In this document: in pieces, positions 6,382-13,759 of the stretch | How the letters are laid out: each line of letters begins with the position of its first letter | Numbering within the stretch: position 1 is the first letter of the stretch | NCBI GenBank assembly: GCA_002398405.1 | Contig: DGYN01000152.1 | Span: 1 to 30,862, forward strand | Direction of reading: 5' to 3' | From: Caulobacteraceae bacterium UBA5005 | Lineage (GTDB): Bacteria; Pseudomonadota; Alphaproteobacteria; Caulobacterales; Caulobacteraceae | Length of the DNA: 30,862 bases | Program-made: the position numbers and the translations under genes | The notes under the pieces: generated by a model | Database searches by the model: none | The model's input: the letters and a program-made list of their open reading frames with translations, nothing else | Told to the model about the DNA's origin: nothing

Positions 6382-8110
6382 CAGACTGTTCCCTGAGGCT
6401 GGTGCGCTTTCTCATATCCGTCACGGGCTTGCCGAGCTTGTCCAGCGCATCGCGTGTGGTGCGATAGCCGTTCTCCACGGCGGGCTCGAAAGCCTTCCAG
6501 TTGCGGATTTCCACGCCGTCCACCGTGGGCAGGATCAGGAGGTCGGTGGCCTCCCGCGCGGCGATCAGGTCGCGACCCGAACTGACCGTGGCGGCGCGCA
6601 TCAGGAGCGAGACGATCGGCGGGCCCCGCCGCCAGTCGCCCGACAAGATCCAGCGCCAGATGGTCTCCGACCGTACGTCTTCGGCGGTGATCGAGCGGCC
6701 GCGCGTGACATCCACCCCGATGATCGGCCCCAGATGCATCGAACGCATGACGTCGGCCGGGAAGTTCTTGATCACCGCTCCGTCGACGAGCACGCTGTTG
6801 CCGTCCGCCACCGGCGGCATTACCCCCGGCAGGCTGATCGAGGCCCGCAGTGCGTGGCGCAGCGACCCCCGCCGGTGCAGCTGATAGGCGCCGGACGTAA
6901 GGTTCGAGGAAATACAGAAGAACGGCAGCCACAGGTCGGCCATGTCGACATCGCCGAAATGCTCGTGCAGCCGTTCGCGCACCTTGGCGCCGCGGGTCAT
7001 GGCCACCAGAGGCAGGGCAATATCGTCCAGCGGGCTGGACTCGACAAAGGCGTTGCGGATTCGCGTTTCCATCTCCGCGTTATCCCAACCCAGCGCCACC
7101 CCCGCCGCGACGATCGCCCCCATCGACGAGCCGCCGACGAAATCCAGCGGGACTCCGGCTTCGCGCAGCGCCTTGATGGCCCCCACGTGGGCGTAGGCCC
7201 TGGCTCCGCCGCCCGAAAGCACAAGGCCCACTGACTGGCCGGTGATGACTCTCGCCAGCCGCGCCCGGTCCTCGCCATTATCCTCACGCAGGTGGAAGAC
7301 CCGGGCCACGCCGGTGGCGTCCAGCCAGGTTTCCGAGCCCTCGGGCCGCTTGCAGTCCGGTCGCTGTATGAGCAGCAGGTCGACGAGCCTCTGCCGCACC
7401 AGCGGCTCGGACGCGTGGGTCTCCAGCTTCATGGGCGGGATCTCATCGCCCCGGCCCAGCAGGAACAGCCGGTCGACCTGCCGCCCCACCAGGGACCGCC
7501 AGGCCACATCGGCGAACTCGGCGGCATAGATGACGAAGTCGTGGTCGGTTTCGACGGTGGAGAACCATTCGGTGGGCGCCGACACCGCCTCGGGCCCCAC
7601 CACCACAGCGGAAAAGCCCAGGGTCTCGATACAGTCGGCGAGCCGCTCACAGAAGTCCCGCACCAGCTGGCCCTGAACCACAGCGACGACGCCGAACACC
7701 GACGGCTCACCCACCGGCGCGGAGGACGCCCCTGACCGCGCCCGGCGGATCATCAGGCGGGAAACCTCGATCATCACATCGGGATCGCGCTCAACCGCCG
7801 CGAAGAAGGCCGGGGCGGGAAGGGCGATGATCTCCGAATCGCGCAGGGCGACGACGGTGGCCGAATGCGGCTGCCCGGCGATCACCGCCATCTCGCCGGC
7901 CGGCTCTCCCGGCCGGATGACGCCGAGGAATCGGGGCTCCTCGCCCTCGCTGCGTTTGATGGCGCCCAGGCGTCCAGCCCTTAGGAAATAAAGCTCATCG
8001 GCCGCATCGCCGCTGTCGAACAGGTGCTGACCGCCGGGCAGGGAGAACATCCGTGCGTCGGCCAGGGCCTCATCGCCCGTGAACAGGCGCGAGAGGGCGG
8101 TATCCGCCAT
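6362..8110 (-). CDS. Cyclic-nucleotide-binding/patatin-like phospholipase (NTE/RssA type)
   Basis: A 582-aa two-domain protein. Residues about 15-125 form a cNMP-binding-type beta barrel (LFDSGDAADELYFLRAGRLG, GEPAGEMAVIAG). Residues 290-480 form a patatin-like lipase domain with the oxyanion loop GGGARA (300-305), Ser329 in GSSMG, and the catalytic Asp443 in VDGAVIKN. The arrangement parallels bacterial homologues of neuropathy target esterase, predicted to hydrolyse (lyso)phospholipids under allosteric control. Ligand binding is uncertain because the barrel may be degenerate. There are in-frame starts at 8176 and 8218, without convincing SDs. The 8110 ATG leaves room for a divergent promoter with the DUF1489 gene. 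Confidence 0.85.
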   Translation of the reverse strand: MADTALSRLFTGDEALADARMFSLPGGQHLFDSGDAADELYFLRAGRLGAIKRSEGEEPRFLGVIRPGEPAGEMAVIAGQPHSATVVALRDSEIIALPAPAFFAAVERDPDVMIEVSRLMIRRARSGASSAPVGEPSVFGVVAVVQGQLVRDFCERLADCIETLGFSAVVVGPEAVSAPTEWFSTVETDHDFVIYAAEFADVAWRSLVGRQVDRLFLLGRGDEIPPMKLETHASEPLVRQRLVDLLLIQRPDCKRPEGSETWLDATGVARVFHLREDNGEDRARLARVITGQSVGLVLSGGGARAYAHVGAIKALREAGVPLDFVGGSSMGAIVAAGVALGWDNAEMETRIRNAFVESSPLDDIALPLVAMTRGAKVRERLHEHFGDVDMADLWLPFFCISSNLTSGAYQLHRRGSLRHALRASISLPGVMPPVADGNSVLVDGAVIKNFPADVMRSMHLGPIIGVDVTRGRSITAEDVRSETIWRWILSGDWRRGPPIVSLLMRAATVSSGRDLIAAREATDLLILPTVDGVEIRNWKAFEPAVENGYRTTRDALDKLGKPVTDMRKRTSLREQSVIDAQS

Positions 8111-8198
8111 TCTGTCGGGCAGGTTGACCACGAGGGGCAAGCTAGGCTGCGTTGCGCCGCTTGGCGAGCGGCGCATCGTCGCGTTACAGCATCGATCA

Positions 8199-8594
8199 AT
8201 GCCCCTCCATCTGATCAAGCTTTGCGTCGGCGTCGAAGAGGTCGGTCAGCTGCGCGCCTGGACGTCGAAAGAGACACCCATCATCCGCACCCGCCACACC
8301 CCCAAGCGAGCGGCGGAGATCCTCGAGGGCGGGTCGCTCTATTGGGTCATCAAGGGCCAGGTCCTGGTCCGCCAGCCGATCCTGGCCATCGAGACCATCG
8401 GGTCGAAGGGCGTCTCCCGCTGCGAGATCGAACTGGGCAAACAGCCGGTGCTGACCGCGCCCATTCCCCGCCGGGCTTTCCAGGGCTGGCGCTATCTGAC
8501 GGCCGCCGACGCGCCCCCGGATCTTTCCACCGCCGAAGGGGAGGGCTTGCCCACGGAACTGGCGGCCCAACTGCGAAGTCTTGGGGCGTGGTGA
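8199..8594 (+). CDS. DUF1489 family protein
   Basis: A 131-aa alphaproteobacterial conserved protein. The N-terminus MPLHLIKLCVGVEEV and the segment TRHTPKRAAEIL..GSLYWVIKGQ are typical of DUF1489. The closing part has PRRAFQGWRYL. Function is unknown. There is no signal peptide or membrane segment. The start is fixed by the family N-terminus, since the frame is open upstream to 8079 over the divergent gene. It stops 4 nt before the convergent toxin gene. Confidence 0.85.
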   Translation: MPLHLIKLCVGVEEVGQLRAWTSKETPIIRTRHTPKRAAEILEGGSLYWVIKGQVLVRQPILAIETIGSKGVSRCEIELGKQPVLTAPIPRRAFQGWRYLTAADAPPDLSTAEGEGLPTELAAQLRSLGAW

Positions 8595-8598
8595 GAGC

Positions 8599-9015
8599 TT
8601 AGAGGTCGGTCCAGGGGTTGATGAGTTTTAGCCCGGTCGTCCCGAAATCAGCGACGTTGCGCGTAGCAAGGCTCGCTCGACTAGCCACCGCGATGGCCGC
8701 GATCTGGGCGTCGGGCAGGCTCATGCGTCGCCCCGCTGATTCTGCATTCGCCAGGATCAGCCCGCAGGCGTTTGCCGCCGCTATGTCATAACTGAGAACC
8801 CGGCCGGAAAAGCGCGTCACCAAGGCGTCTATGGCGTGGAAGAAGGAGACTCTGCGCGCGCCAGGGGCCAGCCGCGCCGCCCCGTAACGCAATTCGCCGA
8901 TGGCGATGCTGGGAATGAGCAAGGCGGCGGTATGGGTCTGCAGCCAAGAAACAACGGCGGGGTCCGGCCGGGGCCGCATCACCTCCGAAAGGACATTGGT
9001 GTCCGCGACGATCAC
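8599..9015 (-). CDS. vapC: PIN-domain toxin, VapC/FitB type
   Basis: A 138-aa PIN-domain ribonuclease. The acidic metal site is complete: Asp5 (VADTNVLSE), Glu41 (IAIGELRYG), Asp102 (LPDAQIAAIA) and Asp123 (TRNVADFG). Members of this family cleave tRNA or rRNA when freed from the partner antitoxin; the FitB subgroup is suggested by the FitA-like partner. The start is GTG at 9013-9015, forming a 4-nt GTGA overlap with the antitoxin stop codon, so the two are translationally coupled. The toxin looks intact. Confidence 0.9.
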   Translation of the reverse strand: MIVADTNVLSEVMRPRPDPAVVSWLQTHTAALLIPSIAIGELRYGAARLAPGARRVSFFHAIDALVTRFSGRVLSYDIAAANACGLILANAESAGRRMSLPDAQIAAIAVASRASLATRNVADFGTTGLKLINPWTDL

Positions 9016-9269
9016 AGTTTGAGCGGCGGATGCGGCTTGCGGTGTTCGTCCAGAAAAGGTGCGATGTCGTCATCTCCGGGCTCAAGCATCGCCATGAGCC
9101 AGTGCGGGAAATCCAGATCCTGCTCCTCCTGGGCTTCGGCGGCGCTGTCGAGGATCGCCCGAACTTCCGCCTCCAGGCTGCGGCCACGGCGCCGCGCGCG
9201 GACAGCAAGCCGCGTTTTGGTTTCCGGAGAAAGGTTGCGAACTGTCAGGGACGCGCCACGCTGGGACAT
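9012..9269 (-). CDS. FitA/VapB-type ribbon-helix-helix antitoxin
   Basis: An 85-aa partner of the adjacent PIN toxin. The N-terminal half (ASLTVRNLSPETKTRLAVRARRRGRSLEAEVRAIL) is a FitA-like ribbon-helix-helix DNA-binding domain. The C-terminal half is acidic and Pro-rich (EEQDLDFPHW...GDDDIAPFLDEHRKP), fitting a toxin-binding tail. The ATG at 9269 leaves the palindrome 9276-9291 just upstream as an operator. A longer start at 9284 would place the palindrome inside the gene. There is no SD for either. It follows panC by a few nucleotides, so it may be transcribed from panC as well as from its own promoter. Confidence 0.88.
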   Translation of the reverse strand: MSQRGASLTVRNLSPETKTRLAVRARRRGRSLEAEVRAILDSAAEAQEEQDLDFPHWLMAMLEPGDDDIAPFLDEHRKPHPPLKL

Positions 9270-9275
9270 AAAGAA

Positions 9276-9291
9276 TGATTGCATGCAATCA
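9276..9291. promoter_or_regulatory. Candidate antitoxin operator (16-bp perfect palindrome)
   Basis: The sequence tgattgcatgcaatca is its own reverse complement. It lies 6 nt upstream of the preferred antitoxin start and covers the panC stop codon (9289-9291). Ribbon-helix-helix antitoxins autorepress at such palindromes, so this is inferred to be the TA operator. Confidence 0.6.
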
Positions 9292-10155
9292 ATTGGGCGG
9301 CAACACCCTCATGTTGTCGATCAGGCGCGTTTTGCCCAGCCAGGCGGCAACGAGGATGCGCGCCTCGCCCTCGAGCGGGCCAGGGCCCAGGCGGGACAGG
9401 TCGGCGGCGCCTCGGGCTTCCAGGTAGTCGATCTTCGCAAAACCGGCGTCCTTCAAGGCGGCAAGGCCACGCGCCTCGGCGGCGTCGACCGGCTCTCCGG
9501 CCGCCATGGCCTGAGCCGCCCGCGCCAGGATGACATTGAGCTTCCCAGCAATCACCCGCTCAGCCTCCGACAGATAGGCGTTGCGCGACGATAGGGCGAG
9601 GCCGTCCTCCGCCCGCGCGGTCGGGCCGCCGATGATCTCCACCGGCAGGTCGAGGTCGGTCACGAGGCGCTTGATGACCTGCAGCTGCTGGTAGTCTTTC
9701 TCGCCGAACACCGCGATGTCCGGAGCGCACTGGGTGAGCAGCTTGGTCACCACCGTGGCGACGCCCGCGAAGTGATCGGGCCGCGCCGCGCCGTCCAGCG
9801 GTTCTGAAACGCCGCTGACGATGACCTTGGTCGAAAAGCCTTTCGCGTACATCTCCCCGACGCTCGGCGCGTAGAGCAGGTCACAGCCCACCGAGGCCAG
9901 CAGGTCTGCGTCCCGCGCCTCCGCCCTTGGATAGGCGTCGAAATCCTCGTGCGGAGCGAACTGGGTCGGGTTGACGAAGATGCTGGCGACCACGCGGTCG
10001 GCCTTCTCCCTGGCCAGGCGCACCAGGGAGAGGTGTCCCTCGTGCAGGGCGCCCATGGTCGGGACCATGGCCACGCGCTGGCCCTGCGCCTTCCAGCCGC
10101 GGACGGCGGCGCGCAGATCAGCGACGGTGCGGGCGGCGGGCAGGGGCAGGCTCAT
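9289..10155 (-). CDS. panC: Pantothenate synthetase
   Basis: ATP-dependent condensation of D-pantoate with beta-alanine to pantothenate (vitamin B5, CoA precursor) in the cytosol. The 288-aa protein carries all family blocks: PTMGALHEGHLSLV with the HxGH nucleotide site, ASIFVNPTQF, the pantoate-binding DHFAGVATVVTKL, GEKDYQQLQVIKR, and the KMSKS-like ALSSRNAYLS. Length is normal. The last codons overlap the palindrome controlling the toxin-antitoxin genes. panB is not adjacent. A divergent J-domain gene starts 78 nt upstream. Confidence 0.97.
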   Translation of the reverse strand: MSLPLPAARTVADLRAAVRGWKAQGQRVAMVPTMGALHEGHLSLVRLAREKADRVVASIFVNPTQFAPHEDFDAYPRAEARDADLLASVGCDLLYAPSVGEMYAKGFSTKVIVSGVSEPLDGAARPDHFAGVATVVTKLLTQCAPDIAVFGEKDYQQLQVIKRLVTDLDLPVEIIGGPTARAEDGLALSSRNAYLSEAERVIAGKLNVILARAAQAMAAGEPVDAAEARGLAALKDAGFAKIDYLEARGAADLSRLGPGPLEGEARILVAAWLGKTRLIDNMRVLPPN

Positions 10156-10233
10156 GGCGATGAGCGCTTAGCGCAGAACCGGCCGCGACGGAATTGAGCT
10201 TCACAGGAAAGGCCCCATCGGCGAAGACGGGAC

Positions 10234-10686
10234 GTGATCGGCTACATCGTCATCGGCGTCATCGTCTTCCTGCTGTTGGGCTCGACGGTGGGGCGCAAGC
10301 TCCTGCCCCTGCCGACCTGGCGCATAGGGGCGGGGATGGGCGCCATCGCGGCGCTGGCCGCGGGGGGGTACTTCGCGGTCCGCAATTCCTGGCCGCTGGC
10401 CGCCACCTTCATCTTCATCGGCCTTTGGCTGGCCATGTCGTCGCGGCTGCCGCGCCGGTCGACCGTCCACGAAAAGCGCCGCGCTCAGGAACCTGCCCGC
10501 CGCCCCAACGAGAGCATGAGCGCCTCAGAAGCGCGCTCCATCCTGGGCGTCTCCGAAACCGCGACCCGTGAAGAAATCCAAACCGCCTACAAGCGCCTGA
10601 TGATCCGGGTGCACCCCGACAACGGCGGCGCGCCGGGACTGGCGGTCAAGCTCAATGCGGCGCGGGACCGGCTGCTGAAAGGCTAG
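10234..10686 (+). CDS. Membrane-anchored J-domain protein
   Basis: A 150-aa co-chaperone-like protein. Two or three membrane helices lie in residues about 2-66. A basic linker follows (RLPRRSTVHEKRRAQ), then a C-terminal J domain (about 93-150: MSASEARSILGVSETATREEIQTAYKRLMIRVHPDNGG) with the HPD motif needed to stimulate Hsp70 ATPase. The layout resembles alphaproteobacterial TIM14/DjlA-type small J-proteins. It probably recruits DnaK to the inner membrane, but the client is unknown. The start is GTG. The gene ends 4 nt inside the convergent dac gene. Confidence 0.88.
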   Translation: MIGYIVIGVIVFLLLGSTVGRKLLPLPTWRIGAGMGAIAALAAGGYFAVRNSWPLAATFIFIGLWLAMSSRLPRRSTVHEKRRAQEPARRPNESMSASEARSILGVSETATREEIQTAYKRLMIRVHPDNGGAPGLAVKLNAARDRLLKG

Positions 10687-11984
10687 GGCGCGATCACCAT
10701 GCACACCTGACGCTTGGCCTTGAGAGCGGCGCAGGCGGCGCGGGCGGCTTCGGCGGTGAGGCCGGTGAACTGGGCGCGGAAGAAGCCGCCGGCCTTGGCC
10801 CCGACTTTTCCGTCCGCATTGCCGAAGTGCAGCTTGAAGCGCTGGGCCATCATTCTGATTTGAGTCTGTGCGTCGCCCTTGGACTTGAAGGCGCCGACCT
10901 GAACCGCGTAGCGGGCGGAGGGGTTGCTGGCCCGCTCGACCTTGGCGCCGTCCGGATTGGGGATAGGGGCCATGGCCACGGTGTCGCCTTCGCCTTCATC
11001 GGTCTCGTCCCCGAGATAGGTGGGGTTGGAGGCCAGCTGGATCGTGGCTTCCGGCGTCCGCTGGTATTCGCGCGGCTCGAACAGGGCCTGGGCGACGGTG
11101 ATGGTCTCGCCCGCGTCACGGCGGCGAAAGACCTCGAACCCGATGTTGAGCAGGCGCTCGACTTCGCCATCGCGCGAGGCGTTGGAGTTGCCGCCCAGAA
11201 CCACGGCGATCAGCCGGCGGTCGCCCTGCACTGCCGAGGCCGCCAGGTTGTAGCCCGACGCCGAAGTGAAACCGGTCTTCAGGCCGTCGACGCCCGGCAT
11301 GCGGTGCAACAGGCCGTTGTGGTTGCGCATCTGGCGCCCGGCGTAGTCGAAGGTCTTCTGGCCCAGATAGGCGTAGTACTGCGGGTAGTCGCGCATGATG
11401 GCGCGCGACAGGATGGCGATGTCTTGGGCCGACGAGATCTGGCGGCTGTCGGGAAGGCCGGACGCATTGACGTAGCGCGTCTGGGTCATGCCCAGCTCCT
11501 GGGCGCGCAGGGTCATCAGGGCGGCGAACCGGCTCTCGGTGCCGCCCAGGTGTTCGGCGACGGCGGTAGCGACATCGTTGGCCGACTGGATCGCCAGAGC
11601 TTGGATGGCTTCGTCGACAGTGAGGGTCTTGCCAGGGGCGAGGCCGAGCTTGGTCGGCTGCTTGCTCGCCGCGTTGCGCGACATGGTGATCTCGTCGTCG
11701 AGCTTGATCTTGCCCTGGGCCAGAGCTTCGAACGTCAGATAGAGGGTCATCACCTTGGTGATCGAGGCGGGATAACGGGGGCTATCCGCGCGGCGGCCGT
11801 AAAGCACTTCGCCGGAATGGGCGTCGATGACGATGGCTGAATAACGGGACTGCGAGTTGATGTTGGCCTGGGCGTGGGAAAGCGTGGGCGCGGCGAGCGT
11901 CCCAGAGGCGGCCAGCAGTCCCAAGGTCAGCGCGGTAAGCGTGCGCCTCATCAGATTGCCCATACTCATAAACCGTCTGATCAC
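10683..11984 (-). CDS. D-alanyl-D-alanine carboxypeptidase with C-terminal SPOR domain
   Basis: Low-molecular-weight penicillin-binding protein (peptidase S11) that trims the terminal D-Ala of peptidoglycan stem peptides in the periplasm. Numbered from the GTG at 11984, the active-site motifs are SITK (Ser74, Lys77), SAN (134-136) and KTG (236-238). The N-terminus is a signal peptide ending near SHAQA. ATGs at 11969, 11963 and 11951 are possible alternative starts, and the last gives the cleanest signal. Residues about 358-433 form a SPOR domain (RYAVQVGAFKSKGDAQTQI), which binds denuded glycan at the septum. This suggests division-site activity. The usual PBP5 C-terminal amphipathic anchor is missing. 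Confidence 0.92.
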   Translation of the reverse strand: MIRRFMSMGNLMRRTLTALTLGLLAASGTLAAPTLSHAQANINSQSRYSAIVIDAHSGEVLYGRRADSPRYPASITKVMTLYLTFEALAQGKIKLDDEITMSRNAASKQPTKLGLAPGKTLTVDEAIQALAIQSANDVATAVAEHLGGTESRFAALMTLRAQELGMTQTRYVNASGLPDSRQISSAQDIAILSRAIMRDYPQYYAYLGQKTFDYAGRQMRNHNGLLHRMPGVDGLKTGFTSASGYNLAASAVQGDRRLIAVVLGGNSNASRDGEVERLLNIGFEVFRRRDAGETITVAQALFEPREYQRTPEATIQLASNPTYLGDETDEGEGDTVAMAPIPNPDGAKVERASNPSARYAVQVGAFKSKGDAQTQIRMMAQRFKLHFGNADGKVGAKAGGFFRAQFTGLTAEAARAACAALKAKRQVCMVIAP

Positions 11985-12027
11985 GACGCCCCCAAAGCGC
12001 CCCTGGACCTTATCATCGCGATCTCCC

Positions 12028-12044
12028 GTTTACCCCAAGTAAAC
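12028..12044. promoter_or_regulatory. Inverted repeat upstream of the dac gene
   Basis: gtttac and gtaaac are separated by 5 nt, 44 nt upstream of the carboxypeptidase GTG. The size and symmetry suit a dimeric regulator. No specific factor is recognised. Confidence 0.4.
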
Positions 12045-12104
12045 AATGGGTGACGAGAGGGAACCAAATTGCCGCACCCCGGCTTTCTGTCCCTGAGTGT
12101 GACA

Positions 12105-12123
12105 TTTTGTGCAGTGCACAAAA
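12105..12123. promoter_or_regulatory. Candidate PhaR-type operator upstream of the phasin gene
   Basis: A perfect 8-3-8 inverted repeat (ttttgtgc, agt, gcacaaaa) lies 131 nt upstream of the phasin start, just before a possible -35 element. PhaR repressors of phasin genes bind TGC-rich dyads with short spacers, so a PhaR site is a reasonable inference. It is not proven. Confidence 0.5.
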
Positions 12124-12128
12124 AACCC

Positions 12129-12158
12129 TTGAATCGCCTAACACGCTATGTCATATAG
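12129..12158 (+). promoter_or_regulatory. Possible phasin promoter
   Basis: ttgaat (12129-12134) and an AT-rich catatag (12152-12158) with about 17-18 nt between them resemble -35/-10 elements. The -35 overlaps a GAATC (GANTC) sequence, the methylation target of CcrM in Caulobacterales. Weak by sequence alone. Confidence 0.3.
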
Positions 12159-12254
12159 CATTTGTAAGGGTCACAAGGGCAGACCTGAAGACAATTAGTT
12201 GCAACGCGGCATAAGCCGCTTCCGCCAACCGAACCGAAATCTGGAGACTTCACC

Positions 12255-12692
12255 ATGGCCAAGGCCGCTGACACTCTTAAGACCACGATCGAGCAGTATA
12301 CCACCGCCGGCAACCAGGCCTTCAAGGACGGCGTGGAAAAGTCGCTTTCGGCGCTTAACGAAGTGAACGCCGCCTCCAAGCAGAACCTCGAAGCCGTTGT
12401 CGCTTCGGTGACCGCTTCGACTAAGGGCGCTGAAGCCCTGGGCGCTCAGGCCATCGCCTATTCCAAGAAGGCGGTCGAAGACACCGTCGCCGCCGCCAAG
12501 ACCCTCTCGGGCGCCAAGAGCCTGCAGGAAGTTGTCGAGCTGCAGACCGCCTTCGCCAAGACCTACCTCGAAGGCTACCTCGCCGAGCTGAACAAGGCTT
12601 CGGAGATTGTCTCGGCCTCGATGAAGGAATCGCTGGTTCCCCTGAACTCGCGCGTCACCGCGACTGTCGAAAAGTTCCAAGCGGCCCGCTAA
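12255..12692 (+). CDS. phaP: Phasin (polyhydroxyalkanoate granule-associated protein)
   Basis: A 145-aa amphipathic, almost wholly helical protein of the phasin family, coating the surface of intracellular PHA granules and limiting their coalescence. It has no signal peptide, Cys or Trp. Typical phasin segments are NEVNAASKQNLEAVVAS, GAEALGAQAIAYSKKAVED and LQTAFAKTYLEGYLAELNK (about 40-115), with heptad-like Ala/Leu spacing. The codon choice is strongly biased, as expected for an abundant protein. The SD is tggaga, 8 nt before ATG. It has its own leader with a dyad operator and a strong terminator, so it is monocistronic. Confidence 0.92.
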   Translation: MAKAADTLKTTIEQYTTAGNQAFKDGVEKSLSALNEVNAASKQNLEAVVASVTASTKGAEALGAQAIAYSKKAVEDTVAAAKTLSGAKSLQEVVELQTAFAKTYLEGYLAELNKASEIVSASMKESLVPLNSRVTATVEKFQAAR

Positions 12693-12720
12693 CTCTCCTC
12701 CCAAGGAGCGGGTTGCTTAA

Positions 12721-12755
12721 AAAGGCCGGAAGCTTTGCGCTTCCGGCCTTTCTTG
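12721..12755 (+). terminator. Phasin gene rho-independent terminator
   Basis: Thirteen-bp perfect stem (aaaggccggaagc / gcttccggccttt) with a 5-nt loop, followed by cttg. It starts 29 nt after the phasin stop codon. Confidence 0.93.
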
Positions 12756-12775
12756 TTTCTCGCTAAGGCGAGGCC

Positions 12776-13591
12776 ATGCGCCTTTCCGCCTATCTTGACC
12801 GCATCGGCTATGACGGTCCCGTCGCGCCGGACCTGGCGACCCTTCAGGGCGTCCACCGCGCCCACCTTCTCGCCGTGCCCTACGAGAACCTCGACGTTCA
12901 GCTTGGCCGCACGCTCACGACCAGCGTCGATGCCGCCTACGAAAAGATCGTCAGCCAGCGCCGCGGCGGCTGGTGCTACGAGATGAACGGCCTCCTCGGC
13001 TGGGCTCTGTCGGAGATCGGCTTTGAAACCCGCCGCCTCGCCACCGGCCCCCTGCAGCCCTATTCGGCCGAGCCGCAGCTAGGAAATCATCTGGTCATCC
13101 GCGTCGATCTGGCGGGCGAGACCTGGCTCAGCGACGTCGGCTTCGGCGATGGCCCCCTGGCTCCCTATCGTTGCGTCGAGGGCGAGTTTGACGATCGCGG
13201 CTTCACCTATCGCCTCGACAAGCTGGCGGACGGCTGGTGGCGGCTGAACAACCACCCGCTCGGCCTCTCGCCCAACTACCACGCCCGCCTCGACCTTTCC
13301 GACGAGGCCCTGCTCTCTGAGCGCTGCACTTGGCTGAATACCTCGCCCGACTCGATGTTCGTCAACAACGCCGTCGTCCTGCGCCATTCGCCGAAGGGCC
13401 ACATGAGCCTCATCGGCCGCAAGCACCGCACCCTGACCAGCGAGGGCCGCACCAGCCGCCTCATCGAAGATGCGGACGACTACCTGGCGACCCTAAAGAC
13501 CGAATTCGCTCTGGATTTACCGCAGGCCGCCAGCCTCTGGCCCAAGATCTGCGCCCGCCACGAGGAACTGTTCGCTAATCCTTCCCCGTAG
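12776..13591 (+). CDS. nat: Arylamine N-acetyltransferase
   Basis: Transfers acetyl from acetyl-CoA to arylamines or hydrazines through a cysteine intermediate; cytosolic. The 271-aa protein has the catalytic triad Cys67 (RRGGWCYEMN), His105 (GNHLVIRV) and Asp120 (LSDVGFGDG). The AVPYENLDVQLG segment is also typical. Length is normal for bacterial NAT (about 270-280 aa). The ATG follows aggcgagg. The natural substrate is unknown. The last codons and TAG lie inside a palindromic repeat, so the C-terminal NPSP is probably repeat-derived. Confidence 0.95.
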   Translation: MRLSAYLDRIGYDGPVAPDLATLQGVHRAHLLAVPYENLDVQLGRTLTTSVDAAYEKIVSQRRGGWCYEMNGLLGWALSEIGFETRRLATGPLQPYSAEPQLGNHLVIRVDLAGETWLSDVGFGDGPLAPYRCVEGEFDDRGFTYRLDKLADGWWRLNNHPLGLSPNYHARLDLSDEALLSERCTWLNTSPDSMFVNNAVVLRHSPKGHMSLIGRKHRTLTSEGRTSRLIEDADDYLATLKTEFALDLPQAASLWPKICARHEELFANPSP

Positions 13592-13614
13592 GGGAAGGGG
13601 GACCGCGAAGCGGT
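13580..13614. repeat. Palindromic intergenic repeat over the nat stop codon
   Basis: Two adjacent hairpins: ccttcccc/ggggaagg with loop gta (13580-13598), and accgc/gcggt with loop gaa (13602-13614). The composition is like intergenic palindromes of Caulobacterales and like the hairpin at 1-17. The nat TAG (13589-13591) is contributed by the repeat. The rest of the gap to 13759 shows no feature. Confidence 0.6.
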
Positions 13615-13759
13615 GGATGGGGTCAGTCCGAGAGCTCTCTGCGTATCGTGGCCAACGCTGGGTCCATGTCAGACAGAACGAGTTGAGCCGGAAGTCGCAG
13701 GGGCCTCCTTCAACTCGCCAGGTTTTGAGGTGCTGCCACGACAAAAATTTCAGGGAGAC

